From NCBI RefSeq assembly GCF_004563925.1, contig NZ_SPNJ01000001.1, forward strand, positions 1,364,001 to 1,428,000: DNA of 64,000 nucleotides, in the 5' to 3' direction. Positions within the stretch are counted from its first letter, which is position 1; every line of letters begins with the position of its first letter. A model generated the notes under the pieces. That model saw only the letters and a program-made list of their open reading frames with translations, was not told where the DNA came from and ran no database searches. Of the stretch, positions 1 through 11,400 are shown piece after piece. The position numbers and the translations under genes are program-made. Origin of the DNA: Herbaspirillum sp. 3R11. Its GTDB lineage: Bacteria; Pseudomonadota; Gammaproteobacteria; Burkholderiales; Burkholderiaceae_D.

Positions 1-449
1 CGCTGACGCGCCATGAAAACAGCGCCGACGACCTGGTGCAATCCTGTCTGGAACGCGCGCTCTCGCACAGCGACCGGCGTCGCGAAGACGGCGATTTGCG
101 GGCGTGGCTGTTCCAGATCATGTACCGCCGCTTCCTCGACGGCCAGCGCCGCGCCAAACGCTATGCAGGCCTGCTGTCGCTGTTCGCCGGCCGGGAAGAA
201 GAACTGGCGCCGTCGGCCGAAGACGTCGCCATGTCGCGCGCCGCGCTGCAGGACTTCGGCAAGCTGACGGCCGAGCAGCGCGCGCTGCTGTTGCTGGTAT
301 CGGTCGAAGGACTCAGCTACCAGGAAGCCGCCGACGCCCTCGACATCCCGCTCGGCACCGTGATGTCGCGCCTGTCGCGCGCCCGCAAGGCGCTACGTGC
401 ATTCAATGAAGGCCAGCCTGTCACTCCTCCACTACGGATTTTGAAATGA
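1..449 (+). CDS. ECF-family RNA polymerase sigma factor (5' end outside window)
   Basis: The reading frame is open from the window edge, and the first visible residues (LTRHENSADDLVQSCLERA) already belong to sigma region 2, so the start lies upstream and this is a partial gene. The C-terminal half has a sigma region 4 helix-turn-helix with the typical GLSYQEAADAL and GTVMSRLSRARKAL motifs. It would direct RNA polymerase to promoters of a small regulon. The stop codon overlaps the start of the membrane anti-sigma factor (ATGA at 446-449), so the two are translationally coupled, as is usual for sigma/anti-sigma pairs. The regulon cannot be told from the window. Confidence 0.9.
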   Translation, partial: LTRHENSADDLVQSCLERALSHSDRRREDGDLRAWLFQIMYRRFLDGQRRAKRYAGLLSLFAGREEELAPSAEDVAMSRAALQDFGKLTAEQRALLLLVSVEGLSYQEAADALDIPLGTVMSRLSRARKALRAFNEGQPVTPPLRILK

Positions 450-1213
450 ACGCCTTCTCTCCTTCCGAATACGATCTGCAGGCCTATGCCGACGGTCAGG
501 TCGACGAGACGCTGCGCCGCCAGATCGCGCTGTATCTGGAGTCCCATCCCGAAGCGGCGCGTGAAGTCGAACTGCTGCGCCAGGAAAGCCAGCGCCTGCG
601 CGCTGCGCTCGACAACATCCCCGCCACGGAAACACCGGCCCGCCTCGATCCGTTTCGCATCCGCCGCGAGTTGCGTGCGCGCTCGCAGCGACGCATGGCA
701 ATCGCCGCGTCGCTGGTGCTGACCTTGAGCCTGGGCACGCTGGGCGGCTGGCAGTTGCGCGACATGGCTATGCGCAAAACCTACTTACCGATGGCCGATG
801 CCACCCAGGCTTATCGCCTGTTCGCCACCGGCGACATGGCGCAAAAGGTCGACATGAAGACTGACCAGCCGGCGCAGCTGCAATCCTGGCTCAACCATCA
901 CTTCGTCCAGGCGGCGCCGATGCCGGACTTCAGCGCCTATGGTTTTCGTCCCGTGGGCGGACGCCTGATGGCCAGCGACAAGGGTGCCGCGGCGATGGTG
1001 ACGTACGTGAACGACCAGGGTCAGGCCATCGTGTATTACGTGCGCCCGCCCGGCGAACTGTTCAACTTCGGCGCCGGCAATCGCCAGGACGGCAACCTGC
1101 TGACGCAGTACTGGCGCCAGGGGCGTTATTTCTACGCGGTCGTCAGCCCGGCCGACTCGCCGTCGACGCTGCCGCTGCAGCGTGCGGTCGAACCGAACCG
1201 GCCGCAATCCTGA
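446..1213 (+). CDS. Membrane-anchored anti-sigma factor
   Basis: This 255-residue protein starts in a 4-bp overlap with the sigma gene. The N-terminal cytoplasmic part (about 1-80) contains the DLQAYADGQVD motif common in anti-sigma factors. It is followed by an arginine-rich stretch, one transmembrane segment (about 84-102) and a periplasmic domain of about 150 residues. No HxxxCxxC zinc motif is present, so it is not a ZAS-type anti-sigma. It probably holds the upstream sigma factor at the membrane until an envelope signal releases it. Function is inferred from gene order, topology and the N-terminal motif; the periplasmic domain is not recognised. Confidence 0.8.
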   Translation: MNAFSPSEYDLQAYADGQVDETLRRQIALYLESHPEAAREVELLRQESQRLRAALDNIPATETPARLDPFRIRRELRARSQRRMAIAASLVLTLSLGTLGGWQLRDMAMRKTYLPMADATQAYRLFATGDMAQKVDMKTDQPAQLQSWLNHHFVQAAPMPDFSAYGFRPVGGRLMASDKGAAAMVTYVNDQGQAIVYYVRPPGELFNFGAGNRQDGNLLTQYWRQGRYFYAVVSPADSPSTLPLQRAVEPNRPQS

Positions 1214-1351
1214 TTTCCCTGCTGTAAAAACAACCGCTGACCGGAGCGGATGGAGACGTGCGTCCTGCTTTTCGACAAGGCAGCGGCACGTCGCATGAAT
1301 TCGCCGCTCGCCTTTGCTCATTTACTTATTCACCCACCACTGAGGAACATC

Positions 1352-2143
1352 ATGATCAACAAACGCAACTTCATCCGCACCACCCTGGCCGGCGCTGCTT
1401 CGCTTGCCATGCTGCTTGCTCACGCCGCCAGCGCACAGGAAGTCATCAAACCTGTCGCCGCACCGGTGAAAAACGTCGTGCTGGTGCACGGCGCCTATGC
1501 CGACGGTTCGAGCTGGTCGGAAGTCATCCTGCGCCTGCAAAAGGCCGGCCTGCACGTCACCTCGGTACAGAACCCGCTGTCATCGCTGGCCGACGACGTC
1601 GACGCCACGCGCCGCATCCTGGCGCTGCAGGACGGCCCGACCATCCTGGTCGGCCATTCCTGGGCCGGCACGGTGATCAGTGAAGCCGGCGTCGATCCGA
1701 AGGTGGTCGGTCTGGTGTATGTGGCGGCGCGTGCGCCGGATGCGGGCGAAGATTACGCCGCATTGGCCGGCACCTTCCCGCCTGCACCGGCCGGCGCCGG
1801 GCTGGTCAAATCGGGCGGCTATGCCCAGTTGAACGAAGAAGCCTTCGTACGTGATTTCGCCGGCGACATCGATCCGGTCAAGGCCAAGGCGATGTATGCC
1901 GTGCAAGGCCGCATCTCGGAGACGCTGTTCGCCTCGCGCACCACGCAGGCGGCATGGCGCAGCAAGCCGACCTGGTACGCCGTGTCGACCAACGACCGCA
2001 CTACCTCGCCGCAACTGGAACGTTTCCTGGCGCAACGCATGAAGGCAAAAACCATCGAAATCGCATCGAGCCACGTGTCGATGCTGTCGCACCCGGATGA
2101 AATCACCAGCCTCATTCTGGAAGCGGCCGGCCAGAAGCGTTAA
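1352..2143 (+). CDS. Exported alpha/beta hydrolase
   Basis: The start at 1352 is preferred over upstream in-frame codons because it follows a gagga ribosome site and opens a clear Sec signal peptide (MINKRNF, hydrophobic core, cleavage near AHAASAQE). The mature protein has the alpha/beta hydrolase pattern: oxyanion loop VLVHGAYADGSSW, nucleophile elbow GHSWAG and a late histidine in SSHVSMLSHPDE. At 263 residues it matches small esterases of the EstC/salicylate-esterase-like group. The substrate is unknown. It lies 138 bp after the anti-sigma gene and could belong to that sigma factor's regulon, but no promoter evidence supports this. Confidence 0.8.
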   Translation: MINKRNFIRTTLAGAASLAMLLAHAASAQEVIKPVAAPVKNVVLVHGAYADGSSWSEVILRLQKAGLHVTSVQNPLSSLADDVDATRRILALQDGPTILVGHSWAGTVISEAGVDPKVVGLVYVAARAPDAGEDYAALAGTFPPAPAGAGLVKSGGYAQLNEEAFVRDFAGDIDPVKAKAMYAVQGRISETLFASRTTQAAWRSKPTWYAVSTNDRTTSPQLERFLAQRMKAKTIEIASSHVSMLSHPDEITSLILEAAGQKR

Positions 2144-2156
2144 GCCGGAAACGGAC

Positions 2157-3044
2157 TCAGGCCAAGACGGCCTCTTGAAGTAATTGCATCACCACCGGTG
2201 GACAGCTCTGTCCATGCCAGCCCGAACCGGCGATCGCGTACACCGTACGAATCGCCGGTCCGTCCATCTCGAAGCTGAGGGCGAGCGCAATTTTCCCGTG
2301 CTGCAAGAATGTCGCGCCCCAGCCGCCGTTGATGCCGGCGCAAGCGACGTGCATGCCGGTCGCCTGCATCGACAGGACGCCGTCGACAAAGCTGCTCGCA
2401 GCCTGGGCGCCAATGCTGCCATTGCCCATCACCACGGCATCCGGCGCCAGCAATTGCAGCATGGCCTGCTTGTCCTGACGACAGATCGCCGCCACGAACT
2501 CTTGCGCCGTCTCGCGACATGCCTGCTCATCCGTGACCCGCCGTACCCGATCCGACTGGACGCGCTCCTTCGCCCGTCGCACCAGCTGACGGCAATGCAC
2601 CGGCGTCTTGTCCAGCGTGCGCGCGATTTCCTCGTACTGGCAATCAAACACTTCATGCAGCAACAAGGCCGCGCGTTCGTCCGGGCTCAGGCGCTCCAGC
2701 ATCAGCAGCACGCCGTATGACAAGTCAGACAACATCGACACGGCGTCTTCGGCCGACGGCGCGTGCTCGTCCATCCATGGCTCCGGCAGCCAGGGCACGG
2801 CGGTGGTCGCGCGCTCGTGCTGCAGATGCCGCAGGCGATCGATCGCCAGCCGCGTGGCGACCGTGGTCAGCCAGGCTACCGGTGTTTTCAGCGCCAATTC
2901 CTGCGCTTCATGCCAGCGCAGCCAGGTTTCCTGAACGACGTCTTCGGCCTCGGCCACGCTGCCCAGCATGCGATAGGCGATCGACAGCAGCCGTCGCCGT
3001 GCAGCTTCGAACGTGGCGGTGGCGCTGATCGGGGTTCTTGTCAT
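2157..3044 (-). CDS. ECF41/SigJ-type sigma factor with SnoaL-like C-terminal domain
   Basis: This 295-residue protein has sigma region 2 (about 12-80, with [14 protein letters not shown]) and region 4 (about 115-165). A C-terminal SnoaL/NTF2-like extension (about 180-290) replaces a separate anti-sigma factor. The WLPEP motif at residues 85-89 in the inter-region linker is a hallmark of the ECF41 group. In that family the C-terminal extension modulates activity. The usual partner, a carboxymuconolactone decarboxylase or oxidoreductase gene, is not adjacent. The start follows a good ggagag ribosome site. It is divergent from the clpP paralog and convergent with the exported hydrolase. Confidence 0.88.
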   Translation of the reverse strand: MTRTPISATATFEAARRRLLSIAYRMLGSVAEAEDVVQETWLRWHEAQELALKTPVAWLTTVATRLAIDRLRHLQHERATTAVPWLPEPWMDEHAPSAEDAVSMLSDLSYGVLLMLERLSPDERAALLLHEVFDCQYEEIARTLDKTPVHCRQLVRRAKERVQSDRVRRVTDEQACRETAQEFVAAICRQDKQAMLQLLAPDAVVMGNGSIGAQAASSFVDGVLSMQATGMHVACAGINGGWGATFLQHGKIALALSFEMDGPAIRTVYAIAGSGWHGQSCPPVVMQLLQEAVLA

Positions 3045-3204
3045 GTGGTCTCTCCATGTACGCAGCGCCGGGCGACTGCTCCTTGTTGACGTCCGGGCCG
3101 GCGAAAACGTGACAGCTTGCGAAAAATATTTTCATTCGGTCACAAGAGGCCGGCGGCAGCCGTCATGTCCTTACATCAACTTCTTCATCGAAAAAGGACA
3201 CGCC

Positions 3205-3822
3205 ATGCCTGCATTTTCCCCTCGCGCTCTGGACCTGGTCCCCACGGTCGTCGAGCAATCGGGACGCTCCGAACGCGCCTACGACATTTACTCAAGGCTG
3301 CTGCGCGAGCGCATCATCTTCCTGGTCGGTCCGGTCACCGATCAATCGGCCAACCTGATCGTGGCGCAGTTGCTGTTCCTCGAATCGGAGGATCCCGACA
3401 AGGACATTTCGCTGTATATCAATTCACCGGGCGGCGTGGTCTACGCCGGTCTTGCGATCTACGACACCATGCAGTTCATCCGGCCGCAGGTGTCGACGCT
3501 GTGCACCGGCTTCGCCGCCAGCATGGGCGCCATTCTGCTGGCGGCCGGCGCGCCCGGCAAGCGGCTGGCCTTGCCCAACGCCCGCATCATGGTGCACCAG
3601 CCGTCCGGCGGCTCGCAGGGAACCGCAAGCGACGTTGAAATCCAGGCGCGCGAAATCCTCTACCTGCGCGAGCGCCTCAACAGCATCCTGGCCCATCACA
3701 CCGGCCAGCCGTTGGAGCGTGTCGCCGGCGACCTTGAGCGCGACAACTTCATGTCATCCGAACGTGCTCGTGAGTACGGCCTGATCGACGAGGTCGTTTC
3801 GCACAAGACGCGTCCGGATTGA
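3205..3822 (+). CDS. clpP: ClpP-family serine protease, orphan paralog
   Basis: The start at 3205 follows an aaaagga ribosome site and gives 205 residues, the normal ClpP length. The catalytic triad is intact: Ser106 in AASMG, His131 in MVHQPSGG and Asp180 in ERDNF, with the same spacing as in E. coli ClpP. It should form the tetradecameric proteolytic chamber used by ClpX or ClpA. No clpX, clpA or tig gene is nearby, so this is probably an accessory ClpP rather than the housekeeping copy of a clpPX operon. It sits divergently from the ECF41 sigma gene, with a 160-bp region between them. Confidence 0.93.
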   Translation: MPAFSPRALDLVPTVVEQSGRSERAYDIYSRLLRERIIFLVGPVTDQSANLIVAQLLFLESEDPDKDISLYINSPGGVVYAGLAIYDTMQFIRPQVSTLCTGFAASMGAILLAAGAPGKRLALPNARIMVHQPSGGSQGTASDVEIQAREILYLRERLNSILAHHTGQPLERVAGDLERDNFMSSERAREYGLIDEVVSHKTRPD

Positions 3823-3831
3823 GGTTTTTGC

Positions 3832-5816
<1,985 letters not shown>

Positions 5817-6031
5817 GTTGTCTCCGTAAGTGGCTCTGCATGCGCGGGTAGGCGCGATTTTGTTGCTTTTCAGATAGTAAAACATTTTCGCCGATGCAAC
5901 CGGGATGCGCATTTGCAGGCATCCGCGCCCTGTTCAGGAAAATCCCGATACTGGTATCGGGCATGCGCACTTACCATGTCCTCTACGCCTTCCCCTTCCG
6001 TACGCCGACTACCTTGCAAAGGACCGCTTCC

Positions 6032-8197
6032 ATGAAAACTCATCAGTGCGACAGCGTCTCTGCAGCCCGGACCAACGGTGGCATGCAACACCGGCGCCCG
6101 CCAAAATTGCGGCTCAAACCGGTGGTCGTTTCGATCGGAGGCAGCGTCGCAGACGACCGCTTCCAGGCCATCGTGCAATCTTCCGGCGACGCCATCATCG
6201 GCAAGAGCTTGAACGGCATCGTCACCAGCTGGAACGAAGGCGCCGAGCGCCTGTTCGGCTATACCGAAAAGGAAATGCTGGGCCGGCCGCTGCTACGCCT
6301 GTTCCCGATCGAGCGGCTGGACGAGGAGTATTACCTCCTCGAACGCCTCCTCAACGGCGAGCATGTGGCGCCGTTCGACACCGTCCGCATCCACAAGGAC
6401 GGCTCGCAGGTGCACGTGTCGGTGTCAATTTCTCCCGTGCGCGGCAAGGATGGCGATGTCATCGGCGCCTCCACCATCGCCCGTGACATCAGCAAACAGG
6501 TCAATCTCGAAGTTGCCGCGGAGCAGTTCCGCGCGCTGGTCGACAGTTCCGACGACGCCATCATCTCGAAAAACCTGCAAGGCCGCATCAGCAGCTGGAA
6601 CCGTGCCGCCGAGGCCATCTTCGGCTATACCGAAAAGGAAATGCTGGGCCAACCCATGTTGCGCCTGTTTCCCCAGGATCGCATCGAGGAAGAGACCTTC
6701 ATCCTCGGCAAAATCCTCGCCGGTGAAAAGGTCGAACACTTTGAAACCGTACGCATCCACAAGAACGGCAATCGCATCCACGTGTCGGTCACTATCTCGC
6801 CGATCCGCGACCGCGAGGGCAACATCGTCGGCGCATCCAAGATCGCGCGCGACATCAGCATGCTGCGCCGCCATCAGGAACAGCTCGAACACCTGGCGCA
6901 TTTCGATGCGCTCACCGACCTGCCCAACCGATTGCTGCTGTCGGACCGCTTGCGCCAGGCGATCGCCCTGAGCAAGCGCAGCGGCAAACCGCTTGCGGTG
7001 CTGTACCTTGACCTCGACGGCTTCAAGCAGATCAACGACCAGCACGGTCATGACGTCGGCGACGCGCTGCTGGTGGCGATTTCAAAACGCATCGCCGGCA
7101 CCCTGCGCGACACCGACACGCTGGCACGCATCGGTGGCGACGAGTTCGTCGCGATGCTGGTCGACATCGACAGCAATACCAAGCTCAAACGCGTGCTGGA
7201 CCGCATCCTCAAGGCCTGCGCCATCCCGGTCCATATCGACGACAAGCGCCTGGAAGTCACCGCCAGCATCGGCGTGACGACGTATCCGCACGACGAGGTC
7301 AGCGAAGATCAGCTGATGCGCCACGCCGATCTCGCCATGTACGAAGCCAAACAAGCCGGCAAGAACCGCTATCACCTGTTCGACGCCTTCCGCGAAGCCG
7401 AAGACAAGAGCCGCCATATCTATGTGCGCCGCTTGACCGAAGCGCTCGAAAACAACGAGCTGGTACTGCATTACCAGCCCAAGGTCAACATGAAAACCCG
7501 GACCGTAGTCGGCGTCGAAGCGCTGCTGCGCTGGCAGCATCCGGAGCGCGGCCTGCTGGCGCCGGGGCTGTTCCTGCCGCTGATCGAAGGCCATCATCTC
7601 AACGAAGACATCGGCATCTGGGTAGCCGGCCATGCGCTGGCGCAGATGGAGCAATGGCGCCAGGCCGGCATCCGCATGCCAGTGAGCATCAACCTGGCGC
7701 CGAATCAGCTGCAGGATTCGCGCTTCCCGGCGGTGCTGCGTGAATTGCTGGCGCGCTATCCGCATATCGAGCCCGGCGACCTTGAGCTCGAAATCCTGGA
7801 AACCAGCGCCATGAAAGACATCGAAGCGGTCTCGCGCGTGATGCTGTCGTGCCGTCAGCTCGGCGTGCACTTCTCCATCGACGACTTCGGCACCGGCTAT
7901 TCGTCGCTGACTTACCTCAAACGGTTGCCGGCCTGCATGCTGAAGATCGACCAGAGCTTCGTGCGCGACATGCTGAGCGACCGCGAAGATCTTGCCATCG
8001 TGCGTGGCGTGATCGGCCTGGCCAAGGCGTTCGGGCGCAAGGTCATCGCCGAAGGCGTGGAAACCGAGCAGCACGCAGCCAAGCTGCTCAAGATCGGCTG
8101 CGAACTGGCGCAAGGCTACGGCATCGCACGACCGATGCCGGCCGATGCGCTGGGCGCCTGGTTGGGTGAATGGGAGCGCTCCGCCCAGCCTGTCTGA
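6032..8197 (+). CDS. PAS-PAS-GGDEF-EAL cyclic-di-GMP turnover protein
   Basis: The start at 6032 is chosen for its aagga ribosome site 9 nt upstream; an earlier in-frame codon at 5894 has no such support. The 721-residue soluble protein has two PAS domains (about 45-165 and 168-290), a diguanylate cyclase domain with intact GGDEF near residue 368 and an RxxD inhibitory site just before it, and an EAL phosphodiesterase domain (EALLRW near residue 496, DDFGTGYSSL and EGVET present). Both catalytic domains look functional. The two PAS domains share a 31-bp identical DNA stretch, pointing to internal duplication. No membrane segment or signal peptide is seen. Confidence 0.93.
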   Translation: MKTHQCDSVSAARTNGGMQHRRPPKLRLKPVVVSIGGSVADDRFQAIVQSSGDAIIGKSLNGIVTSWNEGAERLFGYTEKEMLGRPLLRLFPIERLDEEYYLLERLLNGEHVAPFDTVRIHKDGSQVHVSVSISPVRGKDGDVIGASTIARDISKQVNLEVAAEQFRALVDSSDDAIISKNLQGRISSWNRAAEAIFGYTEKEMLGQPMLRLFPQDRIEEETFILGKILAGEKVEHFETVRIHKNGNRIHVSVTISPIRDREGNIVGASKIARDISMLRRHQEQLEHLAHFDALTDLPNRLLLSDRLRQAIALSKRSGKPLAVLYLDLDGFKQINDQHGHDVGDALLVAISKRIAGTLRDTDTLARIGGDEFVAMLVDIDSNTKLKRVLDRILKACAIPVHIDDKRLEVTASIGVTTYPHDEVSEDQLMRHADLAMYEAKQAGKNRYHLFDAFREAEDKSRHIYVRRLTEALENNELVLHYQPKVNMKTRTVVGVEALLRWQHPERGLLAPGLFLPLIEGHHLNEDIGIWVAGHALAQMEQWRQAGIRMPVSINLAPNQLQDSRFPAVLRELLARYPHIEPGDLELEILETSAMKDIEAVSRVMLSCRQLGVHFSIDDFGTGYSSLTYLKRLPACMLKIDQSFVRDMLSDREDLAIVRGVIGLAKAFGRKVIAEGVETEQHAAKLLKIGCELAQGYGIARPMPADALGAWLGEWERSAQPV
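6254..6284 (+). repeat. 31-bp direct repeat, copy 1 (PAS 1)
   Basis: This stretch, encoding FGYTEKEMLG, is identical to 6620-6650, 366 bp downstream. Each copy lies at the same place in one of two tandem PAS domains, consistent with in-frame duplication of one PAS unit. Confidence 0.9.
6620..6650 (+). repeat. 31-bp direct repeat, copy 2 (PAS 2)
   Basis: Second copy of the repeat at 6254-6284. The 366-bp (122-codon) spacing equals one PAS domain. Confidence 0.9.
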
Positions 8198-8432
8198 AAT
8201 GACAACATTTCTTGTAGGACAAACACTGAATCCCCGGTAAGAAAGTTCGCTGCGAGCGCGGCGAGCGCCCCCTTTTCTTCAAAATCTTCGTAACATAGCA
8301 GGCGAAGAAATCCCTCTGTCGTCCGAACCTTCCGCACCCGCCGTTCGACCGGAGACTGATTCCTCAGGTCAGAAGATTCACTATTCAAAATCCAAAAAAA
8401 ATGCTCCACCAAGGTGAATACAGAGGCTGCAC

Positions 8433-11400
8433 ATGAAGCTTGACGCCACATTGACGCAGTACAGTTTCCTCCAGGGCACAGGGACCCTGGGACAACTGAT
8501 ACTGGAACACGACTGGTCCGCCACGCCGCTGGGCCCGATCGACAACTGGCCGCAGAGCCTGAAGACCTCCATCAGCCTGATGATCAACTCGCGCCAGCCG
8601 ATGTGGCTGGGCTGGGGTGAGGACGCCACCTTCTTTTACAACGACGCCTACATTGCCGTGCTCAGCGAATCCAAGCACCCGTGGGCGCTGGGCCGTCCGG
8701 TCACCGAGGTATGGGCGGAAATCTGGGATATCTGCGGACCGCTGGCCGAACGCGTGTTCAAGCATGCCGAAGCGCCGCTGGTGGACGATATCCGGCTGTT
8801 CATGAGCCGCGATTACGGTCCTGAAGAAAACTACTTCTCCTTCTCCTACAGCCCGATCCGTGATGAATCAGGCAAAGTCGCCGGCTTGTTCTGCACCAAT
8901 GCCGAGATGACGTCCAAGCATCTCAATGCGCGTCGCCTGCGCACCCTGTCCGACCTGGCCCAACGCGCCCTGATCGAAAAAACCGCCGCCGGCGCCTGCG
9001 CCACGGCCGCTGCCATCCTCGCCCATAATCCGGACGACATTCCGTTCGCGCTGCTGTACCTGACCGATTGCGGTCGCCGCCAGGTGTTGCGCGAGCAAAG
9101 CGTGAACGTCTTGCCGCTGAACCTGGTGGCGCCCGACAGCGCTGACATTTGCGACAGCGACGACAGCGCGTTCTGGCCGTTCAATCAGGTACTGAGCAGC
9201 GGTGAAAAAATCGTGGTGGATGTCAGCGGCGTCGATACGCTGCCGCTCGGATTGGCCGACCAGCGGCTGCGCCAGGCCGTCATGATACCGCTGCAAACGC
9301 CCGGACAGGAGCATCCGCTCGGGGTGCTGATCTGCGGCGTCAACCCGACCCGTCCGCTGGATGAGGACTACGCGACCTTCTTCGACTTGCTTGCGGGCCA
9401 GGTCGGCATGGCCATCCAGAACGCCCGTACGGTCGAAGCCGAAAAGCAGCGCGCCGACCTGCTGGCCGAACTGGACCAGGCCAAGACTACTTTTTTCAGC
9501 AATGTCAGCCACGAATTCCGTACGCCGCTGACGTTGATGCTCGGTCCGCTGGACGACATGCTGGCCGACAAGGAGCACAGCCTGCCGGCGGCGCAACAGG
9601 AACGTGCCGAAATGCTTCGGCGCAATGCCTTGCGCCTGCAACGGCTGGTCAATTCCCTGCTCGATTTCTCGCGTATCCAGGCCGGCCGCACGCAGGCGTC
9701 ATACGTGCAGATCGACCTGGCGGCGTTCACCGCCGACCTGGCAAGCACCTTCCGCTCCACCATCGAAGGCGCGGGACTGACGTTCGAGGTGGACTGCCCG
9801 CCGTTGGCTGAAACGACTTACGTCGACCCCGGCATGTGGGAAAAGATCGTTCTCAACCTGCTCTCCAACGCCTACAAGTTCACCTTCGCCGGCAAGATCG
9901 GCATCCGCCTCAGGGGCCATGGCGACCACATCAGCCTGACCGTCATCGACACCGGCGTCGGCATCGCCAGCGAGCAACTGCCGCTGGTGTTCAAGCGTTT
10001 CCATCGCATCGAAGGTTCCCAGTCGCGCACCCATGAAGGCTCGGGCATCGGGCTGGCGCTGGTGCGCGATCTCGTCACGCTGCAGGGAGGCCTGATCGAG
10101 GTCGACAGCAACTTGCAGCAAGGTTCGTCGTTCACGCTGACGATTCCGGCCGGACGCGAACACCTGCCGGCCGATCGCGTGGTCGACTCGATCGATCCGG
10201 TCAACTCCAGCAGAAGTGCACTGGCCGACGCCTACGCCGCCGAAGCGAACCGCTGGGGCGGCGTGAAGACGAGCAATGCCGCCGAACCAGATGAAGCCAT
10301 CGCCGCCGAGCCCACGCGCGCCAACCAGGTATTGTCGGCAGGCGCCCGCATCCTGGTGGCCGACGACAACGCCGACATGCGCGACTACCTGTGCAATCTG
10401 CTGCAATCGCACTGGCGCATTGAAGCGGTCGGCAACGGCGTCGAGGCGCTGGAGTCCGTACGCGCCAATCCGCCCGACCTGATCCTGTCCGATGTCATGA
10501 TGCCGCAGCTCGACGGTTTCGGCCTGCTCACTGCGCTGCGCAGCGATGATGCGAGCAAGGACATCCCGTTTTTCCTGCTGTCCGCACGTTCCGGCGAAGA
10601 GGCGCGGCTTGAGGGACTGGCCGCCGGCGCCGACGATTACCTGGTCAAGCCGTTTTCCAGCCGGGAACTGATCGCCCGCATCGAATCCATGCTGCTGCGT
10701 TCGCAGATCCGCGCCATGGAAAAGCGCCATGCCGACCGCATGGCGACGATTTTCGCGCAGGCACCGGTGGCCATCGCCATCACGCGCGGCCCCAATCATG
10801 TCTTCGAACTGGCCAACGCGCCTTACCAGGAGCTGGTCGGCAATCGCCCCATCATCGGCCGCACCGTCCGTGAATCGCTGCCGGAACTGGAAGGCCAGGT
10901 GGTGCTCGACCTGCTCGACAACGTCTACCGCACCGCCGAGCCCTATATCGGACGCTCAATCGGCGTAATGCTGCGGCGCAGCCCGGGCGAGGCAGAAGAA
11001 CGCTTCTTCGATTTCGTCTATCAGCCGATGCTCAAGACCGATGGCAGCATCGAGGGTATTGCAGTGGTCGCCTTTGAAGTCACCGACCTGACCCGTGCGC
11101 GCCAGACCGCTGAAGTCGCGAACCGCACCAAGGACGAATTCCTCGCCATGCTTGGCCATGAACTGCGCAATCCGCTCACGCCTATCCTGACGGCCGTGCA
11201 TCTGATGCGTCTGCGCGGCGGTGGCGGCATGGAAAAGGAATGCAGCGTCATCGAACGTCAGGCCCGCCATCTGGTGCGGCTGGTGGATGATTTGCTGGAT
11301 GTGTCGCGGGTGGCGCAGGGCAAGGTCAACCTGCAGAAGAAAAAGCTCGAAATCGCCGACATCATCTCCAAGGCCATCGAAACCGCCAGCCCGCTGCTGG

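Noticed and set aside
5894..6031. Upstream in-frame extension of the PAS-GGDEF-EAL gene
   Set aside because: No ribosome site and unconserved-looking leader; the ATG at 6032 has a well-placed aagga.
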